The notes beneath the pieces are model-generated. The model made no database searches, was not told the origin of the DNA, and saw only the letters and a program-made list of their open reading frames with translations. 64,000 nucleotides of DNA from Mesostigma viride (lineage: Eukaryota; Streptophyta; Mesostigmatophyceae; Mesostigmatales; Mesostigmataceae): positions 987,069 to 1,051,068 of the forward strand of contig RPFO01000253.1 of NCBI GenBank assembly GCA_009746045.1, read 5' to 3'. The translations under genes were made by a program, and so were the position numbers. Shown here piece after piece: positions 29,001 through 41,000 of the stretch; positions within the stretch are counted from its first letter, which is position 1; each line of letters starts with the position of its first letter.

Positions 29001-32000
29001 GCATGCGCCAGGTGGCACAGGGGGTCCCTAGCAAAGGTAATGGTTGTTACCATAGGCAGGTATGGTTGTTGATACAGCCCAACGGAGACGGCAGTACACC
29101 ATGACGTGTGCGGAGCCACACCACAGACGAGCTGGTATCGACTTCTCCTCAATAGACTAATGAAGGTCAACGCCACTTCGTCTGTTGTGTGGCTAAGCAT
29201 ATCTGATGATAGCTTATGGTGGTGACAGTGACTGTACATGTCACAATTGAAGGTAAGAGGTGCGTTGTCAACTTGAGAAGGGTAACCGTGTGGTGGTAAG
29301 AATTACCAAGTGTCAAGTTATCCATCGTGCAAAGTGCTCACCACTCTGAACTGCAACAGCATGTACTGCAAAAGGCACTCAGAATCTCGTTTGCGCGAGA
29401 AAACGAAGCCTAGAGGAAGGCTGTGGTTGGACTGTGGGTGGCTCACCTGCTTACTACACACATCCAGAAAACCATACCTGACACCAAGGAGGTATCAACG
29501 GATCGTCGAGGATAGGACGGTAAGTAATGATTTAGTACTTATACTTACTTAGCGTTAAGCAACTAGCCTAACTTAAAAGTAAAATTCACTAGTATTGTGT
29601 GACTGAATAGTAATTAGTTGTGGGCGTCCATTCCACCCGCATCATGGGTAGTATTGACCCACACAGCGTTGGGCTTTGCCATCATGGCACCCTCTGCCTT
29701 CATAACCTGCACCGCATGCACTTTGCCCTGACAGCATCCTCATGCCCTACTGGCCCTACTCCCCCTCAGGCTGCCAACCTGGCCCTCATGCCCTACTGGC
29801 CCTACTGGATGGCCCTACTACCCCTCAGGCTGCCCACCTCACCCTCATGCACGACCAGCGCTACCGCGTCCCAACAGCGGAAGTGGTTGCCATGCGAAAC
29901 AATAGCCCAGGCCACCCACCTCGTGCGCTGCAAGCATGAGCTGGCGCCACACGGGGGCAGCGGTGGTCGCGCCGGTGGCTGCGGACAGCAGCCAGCAGCG
30001 CAAAAAAAAGGGAACAGTGATACATTGGATGTGTGAGCAGTGCCCCATTGGGTGGCTGCGGTCAACAAGCGGCAATAAATTCAAGCAAGGGTTGCAAGTA
30101 AACAAACCCGGGATGCATGTGCAAGCCTTACTGGAGAAAGCACAAGTTTGGCAGCCTGCGCAGACGAAAACAATGAATCCACGGCTGCGAATGCGAGCCG
30201 TATGGGGTGAAAAAGTCGATGTTCAGAATCTTTCATACTTCACGTTAATCTTCGCAAAGCCCCCCCCCCCACGAGAGACAGCCAATGGAAGCCATTCAAG
30301 CATACATGGCAAGGTAAAGCAATGCATTTGAATCGAGTATATGGTCCCTCAGTACCCACAAAAAACTATTTCCAAGGGCATGATATTTTCCAAGTACTGC
30401 CAAGTGGGTATAAACCAACCACCACAGAGACCTGTTTGGGCTGTGTAAAGGTGCTCTGCTGCCACAAAACACACCCTGCCTGCACAGTGGTCATGTCGAA
30501 GCAACGCGCTTTCGTCAAAGGCCACCGGCATTGCCTTCCCTGGCCCCCAGCAAGTGTTGCTTTTCCCACTGACAGGTGTCCGCCTTCATTGAGGCACATG
30601 TCGTGGGTACCGATAAAGGAATCTTCAACCCCTCAACGCAAGGAGGGAGGGCGCCCTCTCACTCCATCTTAGCTGCCGTCTTTCCCGACATCTCTGGACT
30701 CCCACAAAGCAAACCTATCGGAAATCCTGTCCAAGCACCATCCTCACCCTCACGACAAGAATGCATGGTTGCTGAAAAGTGCTAGTCAACCGAGACTGCC
30801 AAGACTTCAACGGCATCGTCTCCAAGACAAAAAGTGTATTGTCTCCAAGAAAAGAACTGTATGTCTCCAAGACGAGACCAGCTGTCATGCCTTCCATGCT
30901 TGTACACAACTGAACACGGCCCTGGTAAAGAAAGCAAGCACTGCCCGCTGTCGCTGTTCCATGCTCCTGCCCAACCACTGTTCATGTTTATTTCCCAACA
31001 ATCACTCCTGGTCGTTGGCCCACGTGCTGCCGTACCGTGGTACTCCCCGCCCACGGGTGAGTTGTCGTCGTAGCCCAACCACACCTGCGAGGGTGCATGG
31101 ACGGCGGGATCGAGCGAAAGGCCGGGTTAAAGGAGGAGCGCGACAAGTGAGAAGGGCGGGCTAATTTAACGAGAAGTCGCATGACATTACCCTGGCTCCA
31201 GCGGCTCCGGCGCAATGCCCTGAACGTGCTCTTAAGCCCCACATAGGATAATAAACTGCACGTGCTCTACCTGAGTGAATAGGGAATGGGAGGCGGTGAC
31301 CACCCCGCCAGGACTGCCAACCATGACAAAAAGAGCCGCGAAACTCTTATGTTTTGAAACCAAAGAAACATCTAAGGAAAATTTAGAAGGTAGCTATCTC
31401 TAGGATGCTCCGAACTCACCCCCCCTCACCCCCCCCCCCACCCCACCCCACCCCACCCCCTGCAACTCCAGCCAGGGTCCCTAAGAGATGCATGCCAGCC
31501 TGCAAGCATGAACGAAGAAAACACTGGGAACAGCTGCGTAGACGCATGGGCCAAGCTGTGCCAGAACAGGCCAAGTGTGTGATAGATGATGTAACTCTAT
31601 AGACAGTCGAAGAGACAACCAGCGAAGGCAAGAAGAGCTACCATGATGCTACAATACACACCATGAGCTAGCGCAGCCACGACCGCGCTAGGCCCCACGT
31701 CTCAGAACCAAGCCTGGGTAAACGTAAATGCCCCAATGGAGATCATGACGGGCATGCACCAACCAGGATAGACCAGGTGGGGAGAAAAACCACATCTGCG
31801 ACGACTGTGAAGAACAGGAGACTCACCACCAAGGCCTCAACGGTCCTTGTCTGCTACATGAGGTACAACTTCAACCAACACTCACTACCGAGACCACATA
31901 GGCCGCGAAACCCATCAATGCCGACCATGTAGGGCGAGCACCCACCCATACATTGGTGGAAGGGGAGACTCACAACTGCGACCAGGTAGGAAGCGAAACC

Positions 32001-35000
32001 CACCACCATAAAACAAAGCAGGGCAAGTACTCACCACCGAGACCATGTAGGGCGTGAACCCCGCAAACCAGACGTCTCGGTGGCCGTCCGTCGTGCCTGT
32101 CTTGCCGGCCGAGGGCATCTTGCCCAGATTGGCCAGGGACCCGGTGCCGTGCTTGACCACGCCCTGCCAGAGGGGTGGAGAAAATGCAACAGGTTCACGA
32201 CGCGATAGCTTGTTGAGCAAAAAGATATCGGTGGCCGGATGCCAGAAACAGGATACGCAGATTAACCTGTTCCATCTCCCTGTTTTCATGTCATGTGCCT
32301 TTCAACTAGGAGCGGACTGCGGATGAAAGAAATACGTATTTTTAGCTCCCAGCTCGCACAGTGCCTGTAGAAAATTCCCAGCTCAGCCCAGCTCAGCTCA
32401 GATTCCAGCGATAAGTTGCATCCAATGCCAATCCGCGACGTCTGGTGCGGGATCAAACAGGCAGCCTGAAGCACAGTGGTTACAACTGAAACCAACCAGC
32501 TACCACTTTCAATAGCCGCTTGATAGGTATATAACGGATGGAAATACCAAAGGTTAGTTCATGAGGACAGGCAGGGGGGTAGATGAGGAGTCCTGACACC
32601 ATGCTATCCTACAACAAATGATTTGAAGAGCGCTACCTGGTTGGGGACAAGGTTGTGGTTCTGAAAAGTGACAGCTAGGCCGGGGGCAAGCCTCCCAGGA
32701 TGCACACAAGTTCACAATGTTATCTCCGCCTGTGAATCGAAAGGCTTCTTTCTTTCCGCTCGCTCTGCTCCTTTCCGCCCAACCCCTCTTCTTACCTACA
32801 GCGCTTGGAGCTTCCATGCGCATGGTCAAGCTTTGCGGCCCAGAACTTGGTAATTCTACAACAAGACGTACATTCCCTACAGCTTGACGAGGGCACATAC
32901 CACAATCAACTCCTGCAGCCAACTCTTGCAGCTTGGTCGCTATACCTCAAGCGCCTTCTTCACATTTAGCCTGTGTGACCCCAAGCAGGGCCCTTCTGTT
33001 TAACTAAGAACAGTTAGAGCATCTTGGTCACTGCATACTATATACCTCGAGCAGCTCTCGCAGCTTGGTCACCGGCGGCTCCCGCACGACGACTTTGGGA
33101 TCCACGCGCTGTGTCGGTTGCCCGAGATCATGTATGAGGTAATGTGTGTGTGTGTGTGTGTGTGTGTGTTGGTCGCCGCCATTCACAACCACAGCTGAAA
33201 GACGAGCGTCGTTGTAAGAACTTTGTCAGTGGTATAGCGATGTCCGCAACTTTCCCAACAACAACGGCAAGTGTGACCCTGGTAAGGTTGTACACGGTGC
33301 AACCGCGACCCTGCATGCTTTCAGAGTACACGAATCAAAACATGACAATCCGGCATGCACAAGATCACTTCAAATGCAGAAAACACCAAGAAGCGTGCTT
33401 AAATGAGATGTTCATGGACCGGATTCAACTCCAGTTTCCTTGCCGCCCATGCAGAAATATAACAATTCGTCGCCAGAACTGCGATTCTTAAGCCATGTAA
33501 AGCACGTAAGAAAGCATCGACATCATCCCTGAGCTCCTGTCCAGATAGAGTGACCCCTCACCTGCTCCTCCAGCACCTCCCCGTTGCAGTCCAGCACGCG
33601 AGTGATCATGTGTGGCTTGGCGTACACGCCACCTGCCGCGATGGTGGAGTAGGCGGTCGCCAGCTGTGCGGGGGTGACCTGCACGTGGACGGGTCATTGA
33701 CGGGTGGTTGATGCGTGGTGTATGCGAGGTTGATGGGTGGTTGATGGGTGGTTGATGGGTGGTTGATGGGTGGTTGATGCGTGGTTGATGCGTGGTTGAT
33801 GCGTGGTTGATGCGTGGTTGATGCGTGGTTGATGCGTGGTTGATGCGTGGTTGATGGATGGTTGATGGGTGGTTGATGCGTGGTTGATGCGGGGTTGATG
33901 CGTGGTTGATGCGTGGTTGATGGGTGGTTGATGCGTGGTTGATGCGTGGTTGATGCGTGGTTGATGGGTGGTGGATGCGTGGTTGATGCGTGGTTGATGG
34001 GTGGTTGATGGGTGGTTGATGCGTGGTAGATGGGTGGTTGATGGGTGGTTGATGGGTGGTTGATGGGTGGTTGATGGGTGGTTGATGGGTGGTTGATGGG
34101 TGGTTGATGGGTGGTTGATGCGTGGTTGATGCGTGGTTGATGCGTGGTTGATGCGTGGTTGATGCGTGGTTGATGCGTGGTAGATGCGTGGTTGATGGGT
34201 GGTAGATGGGTGGTTGATGGGTGGTTGATGGGTGGTTGATGGGTGGTTGATGGGTGGTTGATGGGTGGTTGATGGGTGGTTGATGGGTGGTAGATGCGTG
34301 GTTGATGGGTGGTTGATGGGTGGTTGATGCGTGGTTGATGGGTGGTTGATGCGTGGTTGATGGATGGTTGATGGGTGGTTGATGCGTGGTTGATGCGTGG
34401 TTGATGGGTGGTTGATGGGTGGTTGATGGGTGGTTGATGCGTGGTTGATGCGTGGTTGATGGGTGGTTGATGGGTGGTTGATGGGTGGTTGATGCGTGGT
34501 TGATGGGTGGTTGATGGGTGGTTGATGCGTGGTTGATGGGTGGTTGATGCGTGGTTGATGCGTGGTTGATGGGTGGTTGATGCGTGGTTGATGGGTGGTT
34601 GATGCGTGGTTGATGCGTGGTTGATGGGTGGTTGATGGGTGGTTGATGGGTGGTTGATGCGTGGCTGATGGGTGGTTGATGGGTGGTTGATGGGTGGTTG
34701 ATGGGTGGTTGATGGGTGGTTGATGCGTGGTTGATGGGTGGTTGATGCGTGGTTGATGCGTGGTTGATGGGTGGTTGATGCGTGGTTGATGCGTGGTTGA
34801 TGGGTGGTTGATGCGTGGTTGATGGGTGGTTGATGCGTGGTTGATGCGGGGTTGATGCGTGGTTGATGCGTGGTTGATGGGTGGTTGATGCGTGGTTGAT
34901 TGGTGGTTGATGGGTGGTTGATGGGTGGTTGATGCGTGGTTGATGGGTGGTTGATGGGTGGTTGATGCGTGGTTGATGGGTGGTTGATGGGTGGTTGATG

Positions 35001-38000
35001 CGTGGTTGATGGGTGGTTGATGGATGGTTCATGGGTGGTTGATGCGTGGTTGATGCGTGGTTGATGCGTGGTTGATGGATGGTTCATGGGTGGTTGATGC
35101 GTGGTTGATGCGTGGTTGATGGGTGGTTGATGGGTGGTTGATGGGTGGTTGATGCGTGGTTGATGCGTGGTTGATGGGTGGTTGATGGGTGGTTGATGGG
35201 TGGTTGATGGGTGGTTGATGGGTGGTTGATGGGTGGTTGATGCGTGGTTGATGGGTGGTTGATGCGTGGTTGATGCGTGGTTGATGGGTGGTTGATGGAT
35301 GGTTCATGGGTGGTTGATGCGTGGTTGATGCGTGGTTGATGCGTGGTTGATGGGTGGTTGATGCGTGGTTGATGGGTGGTTGATGGGTGGTTGATGCGTG
35401 GTTGATGGGTGGTTGATGGGTGGTTGATGGGTGGTTGATGCGTGGTTGATGGGTGGTTGATGGGTGGTTGATGGGTGGTTGATGGGTGGTTGATGCGTGG
35501 TTGATGCGTGGTTGATGCGTGGTTGATGCGTGGTTGATGGGTGGTTGATGCGTGGTTGATGGGTGGTTGATGCGTGGTTGATGGGTGGTTGATGGGTGGT
35601 TGATGCGTGGTAGATGCGTGGTTGATGGGTGGTTGATGCGTGGTTGATGCGTGGTTGATGCGTGGTTGATGCGTGGTTGATGGGTGGTTGATGGGTGGTT
35701 GATGCGTGGTAGATGCGTGGTAGATGCGTGGGTGGTTGATGCGTGGTTGATGGGTGGTTGATGGGTGGTTGATGCGTGGTTGATGGGTGGTTGATGCGTG
35801 GTTGATTGGTGGTTGATGCGTGGTTGATGCGTGGTTGATGCGTGGTTGATGGGTGGTTGATGCGTGGTAGATGCGTGGTTGATGCGTGGTTGATGGATGG
35901 TTGATGGGTTATTTGATAAACAGTGCACTTAATTAAAGCATCACACTATGGGTTGTTAACGTCCGAGCGACCTGCACGTGGACGCTATGGAATCGCTGTA
36001 CTCTCAACAACAGCACTACAGTGGCTCATGAAAGGATTGAACAACACGTTATTTCACATATAATGCAGTCCAACTCAGTGTGTACTCGCAACCGACACGA
36101 GCATCTTTGAGAACGCCTGGGCCCTGGTTACACGAACGCAGCACGCACCCAGGGTATCATGCCATTTGGAGAACTTTTCCGGAAACTTCATACATTACTG
36201 TTGCACTAAGAATTTTTCAATCAACTCAATAATCAATCGGATTTTTATTGCCATGCGTTCACGGTCGCCGCATCCTGCTCTATGAAGAACTTCTACAAAC
36301 ACCGGCACGCACATATAGCTGTGCAAGGCAAAACCTTAAGAAGGCATGGATGAATAGCTAGCTGGTTCATAGACCGCAACTATATTCCATGCGCTGCCCA
36401 CGCTCTACCACGCACTCCCTCACCTCGCAGCTGCCTAGCGACAGCGACAGCTCGTGGGGCAGCCGGTTGTCGATGCCCAGCTTGTGCGCCATCTGGATGA
36501 CCTGGCGCACGGCACAGGGGGAAACAGCATGGCAAGAGACCGAGCACCGCGCAAAGGGGCCACCGTGGCGAACGAGGGCCACCGACCGAGTCCCACGTTC
36601 GTGTAAGGCACACAGAACGTGTCAGGCACACACATAGTACGGCACACAGCATGTGCGGTAGGCCCAGTTTGAGGCACACGGAATGCGGCGCGCAGCGGGT
36701 TCCCCACAGAGTGCGGCACACAGCGGGTTTCCATATTGGCAAGGCAGAACCAACACCGGGCCTTAGAGCCATACGGCGTATTGATCTGGCGTACATCAGC
36801 CAGGGCATTCCGATGCGGCACACACCATACCCCATGCCTCGTGCCCCGTGCCCCATATGCCACAAATGTTGGCCCGTTGGTCCAGAGCGAGCAAGGGCTG
36901 TATACACATGCATGTGCGACATGGCCCTGGGGTCGGCTGGCCAATAGCTACGCCACCGGTACCAACTAGCTGTGGAAGTCCACATGCCGAGACAAAGGCA
37001 ACGAGAGGAAAGTGTCCCGAGTTATATCTGAGAACCCAACCTTGGACATGCGACGTTGGTAACCCGAGTTACATCTGAGAACCCGACCTTGGACATGCGA
37101 CGTTGGTAACCCGAGTTATATCTGCGAACCCAACCTTGGACATGCGACGTTGGTAACCCGAGTTACATCTGAGAACCCGACCTTGGACATGCGACGTTGG
37201 TAACCCGAGTTATATTTGAGAACGAAACAGCCCTTCCGTGGAAAGCAAGGAAGTACGAACGAGGTGAGTTGTCGGCCCAGCAAGGACAAACGTGCATTGA
37301 AAAGTGATGGTCGGAAAAAAATTGTACCCTCAAGCGATAAAAGAGGTGCATCACATCAGCGCTGCATGGCGTCCATGCCCCACCCATGCCGCACCTTGTG
37401 CACGCCCACGTCTTGGCACAGCCGCACAGTGGGCACGTTGAGGGACTGGATGAGCGCCTCCGACAGCTTCACCTGCAGGGTGTTGCGCGACACGCCCGCC
37501 CAACATCCACGCAAGCATGGCCACGAACCCAACTCTCTCAAACCCCCTTGTGAAATTCCTGTATGAACTCCCAACGCCCCTATGAGCTACCCTCGGCCCA
37601 AGAACCCGAGAAATGAGGTCAGAAGGTCTGCGTATAAAAGAGGACGCACTCATAGTCGGGCGGGCAAATTTATAACCATGCAAACACCCATGAGGCTGCC
37701 CTTGCCACCAACTGCCCATGAATCCGCCTCCCCCGACCTGCCGCTGCGATGTTTGGCTACCATCAGTTTCCAGACCTCCTCCCCTTGCCTCTACCTCCCC
37801 TCCCCGCGCGTGCATGTTTGGCTGCCTGATCGCCCTCTCGGGGATGCAGAATCGACCACCTTCCGAGGCCTTCTGAGCCTTTTTTGGCGCGTGGGCCTCG
37901 CCAGGAATACCCCCCTTTGTCTGTTACATAGTTAAAAAATTAACATGATGGGAGAAACATGCTACTATACTACTATCGGATACTTACTACAGTGCACAAA

Positions 38001-41000
38001 CATACTTGTAACACATACAAAAGTTTATGGTACGACCTCCCCAGGAAACCCCCTTTTCTCTATACAATAATACAATGCGCTAATCAAACTACATTCAGAG
38101 AAAACCGATTGTAACATGTACGAAAGTTTATGGTCCGACCTCCCCAGGAAACCCCCTTTTCTCTCGGGAGAAAGCAGCTGCTCATGGCCCACAAATCCCC
38201 ACCCACATTGATGTGAGAATCCTGCTCAGACTTGCATCACGTGAATCTCCCAACAATAAGTGGATGACTGAATGTCGTGCATGAAGACATGAATGAATAA
38301 AATAGCGCAGTGGTTAGCCACCCGCCCCTACGAATGCGGCAGGCCGCTTGCCCTACTCCCCTCGCTACGCATGCTACACTCATTCCCAGAGCCTGGCTCG
38401 CTAATTCCATCGACTGGCTTACTTCGACCGCCATTGACCTATCCACAACCGGCTCGCTTCCATCCTTCCGCCCATGTCCCCCCGAAACCTGCGGTAAAAA
38501 CTATCAACACGCATCCAAACCCACAGTCCATGGCTTGGCACACTGGCCGGCTTGCTTCCTACAGCCGGCTTACTATCCACAACCAGATTGTCTCCGCATA
38601 ACCGACCGTACCCACAACCAGATATACCCCTATATATAACCCCCCACATAACCGACCGTACCCACAACCAGATATACCCCTATATATAACCCCCACATAA
38701 CCGACCGTACCCACAACCAGATATACCCCTATATATACCCCCCCACATAACCGACCGTACCCACATCCAGATATACCCCTATATATAACCCCACACATAC
38801 CCGACCGTACCCACAGCCAGATATACCCCTATATATACCCCCCCACATAACCGCCCGTACCCACAACCAGATATACCCCTATATATACCCCCCCACATAA
38901 CCGACCGTACCCACAGCCAGATATACCCCTATATATAACCCCACACATACCCGACCGTACCCACAGCCAGATATACCCCTATATATAACCCCACACATAA
39001 CCGACTGTACCCACACCCGGCTCGCTTGCACACAACCCTCGCCACGCACCTCCCCCCGGAACTTGCGGTCAAAGTTCTCGAACGTGTACCCCTGCACCTC
39101 GAGCGGCGAGTCGTCCAGTGCGTAGTTCTTGCCCTTGCCGTCCGCCAACGCGGTCAGGTACACGATCGGCTTGAACGTGGAGCCTGGGGCACGCAGCGCC
39201 TGGGGCAAGGGTGCAGGAGTGGAGGAGTAGAAAGGCAGAGGTTAGGAAGGCAGAGGTGTGAGGGGGCATGGGTCGAAGATTAGGTAGGTAAGTGGTGGGG
39301 AGGGATGGAGAATGGTGATGCTCGTTATGTGGAGGGCCAACGGCACATGGCGCCTGGGGCGAGGGTGCACGCAAAATAGGACAAAGGCTGCTCCAGCGGA
39401 CGCGCAGATGCAGGCACCCTTACCACACAGTTGATGTGGGATCTTATCCCTTTAGCTGACGTACAGATAATGGCACCCTTACCTGCGTCGCTCGGTTGAA
39501 GGGGCTCTCATAGTAGTCACGCCCCCCCACCAGGATGCGGATGGCGCCGGTGCCTGCCTCCATCGCGACGATCGCCCCTTGCAGCCTGCGCGCACGGGTG
39601 TGCACCCGGTCATACATTCACGAATGTGTGGTAGCCTTTGTTTCAAGGCACTGGTGTAGGTGGATGCATCTATAAATAGCCTGTCTAAACCCAGTCATGT
39701 CAAGCCATGGACACAGTCACATACATGGATGCCGGGGCAGTTGTTTTCTGTGCATTGGTGTAGGCCGTGCGGGTTGGTGCGTGGCTGAATCGATTGCTGA
39801 GAGCGTTGCTGAGAGAGTTGCTCTGAAACCAAACCCACTTCTTTTGGCGAGCTTATGCTCGTATTATATTTGAACGACAAAGGGGCTCAAGGGGAAGGGC
39901 AGCCAGCCGCTTAGATAGGTTCCTATCTAACGTGGCTACTTTACCCACCGACCTGAAATATGAACTAGTAAAATGACAGAATGGGAATAGGGAATAGGAG
40001 CTAGGGCCGGTGGTGCCTATCTAACATAGGTGTGCGGCATCTAATTAGGGGTACCGGCTGGGTCATATAGGAGCGGGCGGAAGGGGTCTATTGGTGCCCA
40101 GAATAATTTTGTGGCATACACCCCTTCCATAGGCAACTTACCATAGACTTACCGGCCTTATCTTTAAGGCCCTCATGCGTACTCCGGTTGTGGAGCTAGC
40201 GCAGTACTAAGGGCGGCCGAGGGGAGGGGAGGCGTCCTCTTGCAGCTTCCCACCCACCCACCCATCCACCCACCCACCCTCCCACCCACCCACCCACCCA
40301 CCCACCCACCCACCCACCCACCCACCCACCCACCCACCCACCCACCCACCCACCCACCCACCCACCACCCACCCACCCACCCACCCACCCACCCACCCAC
40401 CCACCCACCCACCCACCCACCCACCCACCCACCCACCCACCCACCCACCCACCCACCCACCCACCCACCCACCCACCCACTGCAGTAGGACTTTGGTGCC
40501 ATGCCAGCGGGCTGGAGCTGGTGAACGACTTTCTGAGCTGAAACTTATGTTGCATGATTTTGCCGTCTTCTATGGGCAGGCGCGTATTTGTAATAAATCT
40601 GTATATCTGGTTGGTTTCCTAACTCCATGGCCTCCACTGACGGCCTAGTATTCCTCCGAAAAGGATACTACAATTTCCTGATCTCATAAAGAGCATTCCA
40701 ATCACAAAACTAATCATAAGAATATTATTCGACTAGTAATAAATGCCAGCCTTTCTTTGGAGCCCCATCTGCCACTAAAGCCCCCTCTACAATGCCAAGT
40801 GCGGGCAGCAGGCCAGGGCATACCCTGCACTCGCAATAAGCGTAATCCCAGCAATTCTCGGCAGCTCCTCGCTACATGCCACAATGCCGGCATGGGCGCA
40901 CCGTGCCGCTAGCTAGCTTTACGCCGCAGCACCTCCGCCTGCGTACCCTGCGCCAACAATCAGCGCAATTCTAGTCAGCCCTGTGCATTACACATCGTTC

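Noticed and set aside
31018-31036. Alternative exon 16 donor at GCAC|GTGGGC
   Set aside because: Also in phase, but it would add six residues between GG and AAP where the family has a short loop, and the exon end AC|GT is a poorer match than CG|GT. Not excluded.
33488-35928. Long minus-strand open frames (up to 514 codons) of His-Gln-Pro-Ile-Asn repeats
   Set aside because: They are translations of the 11-bp minisatellite, open in several frames at once, and lie inside PBP intron 12.
40173-40555. Gly-Gly-Trp-Val repeat proteins and the His-Pro-Pro-Thr frame
   Set aside because: Translation of the CCCA tetranucleotide in three frames.
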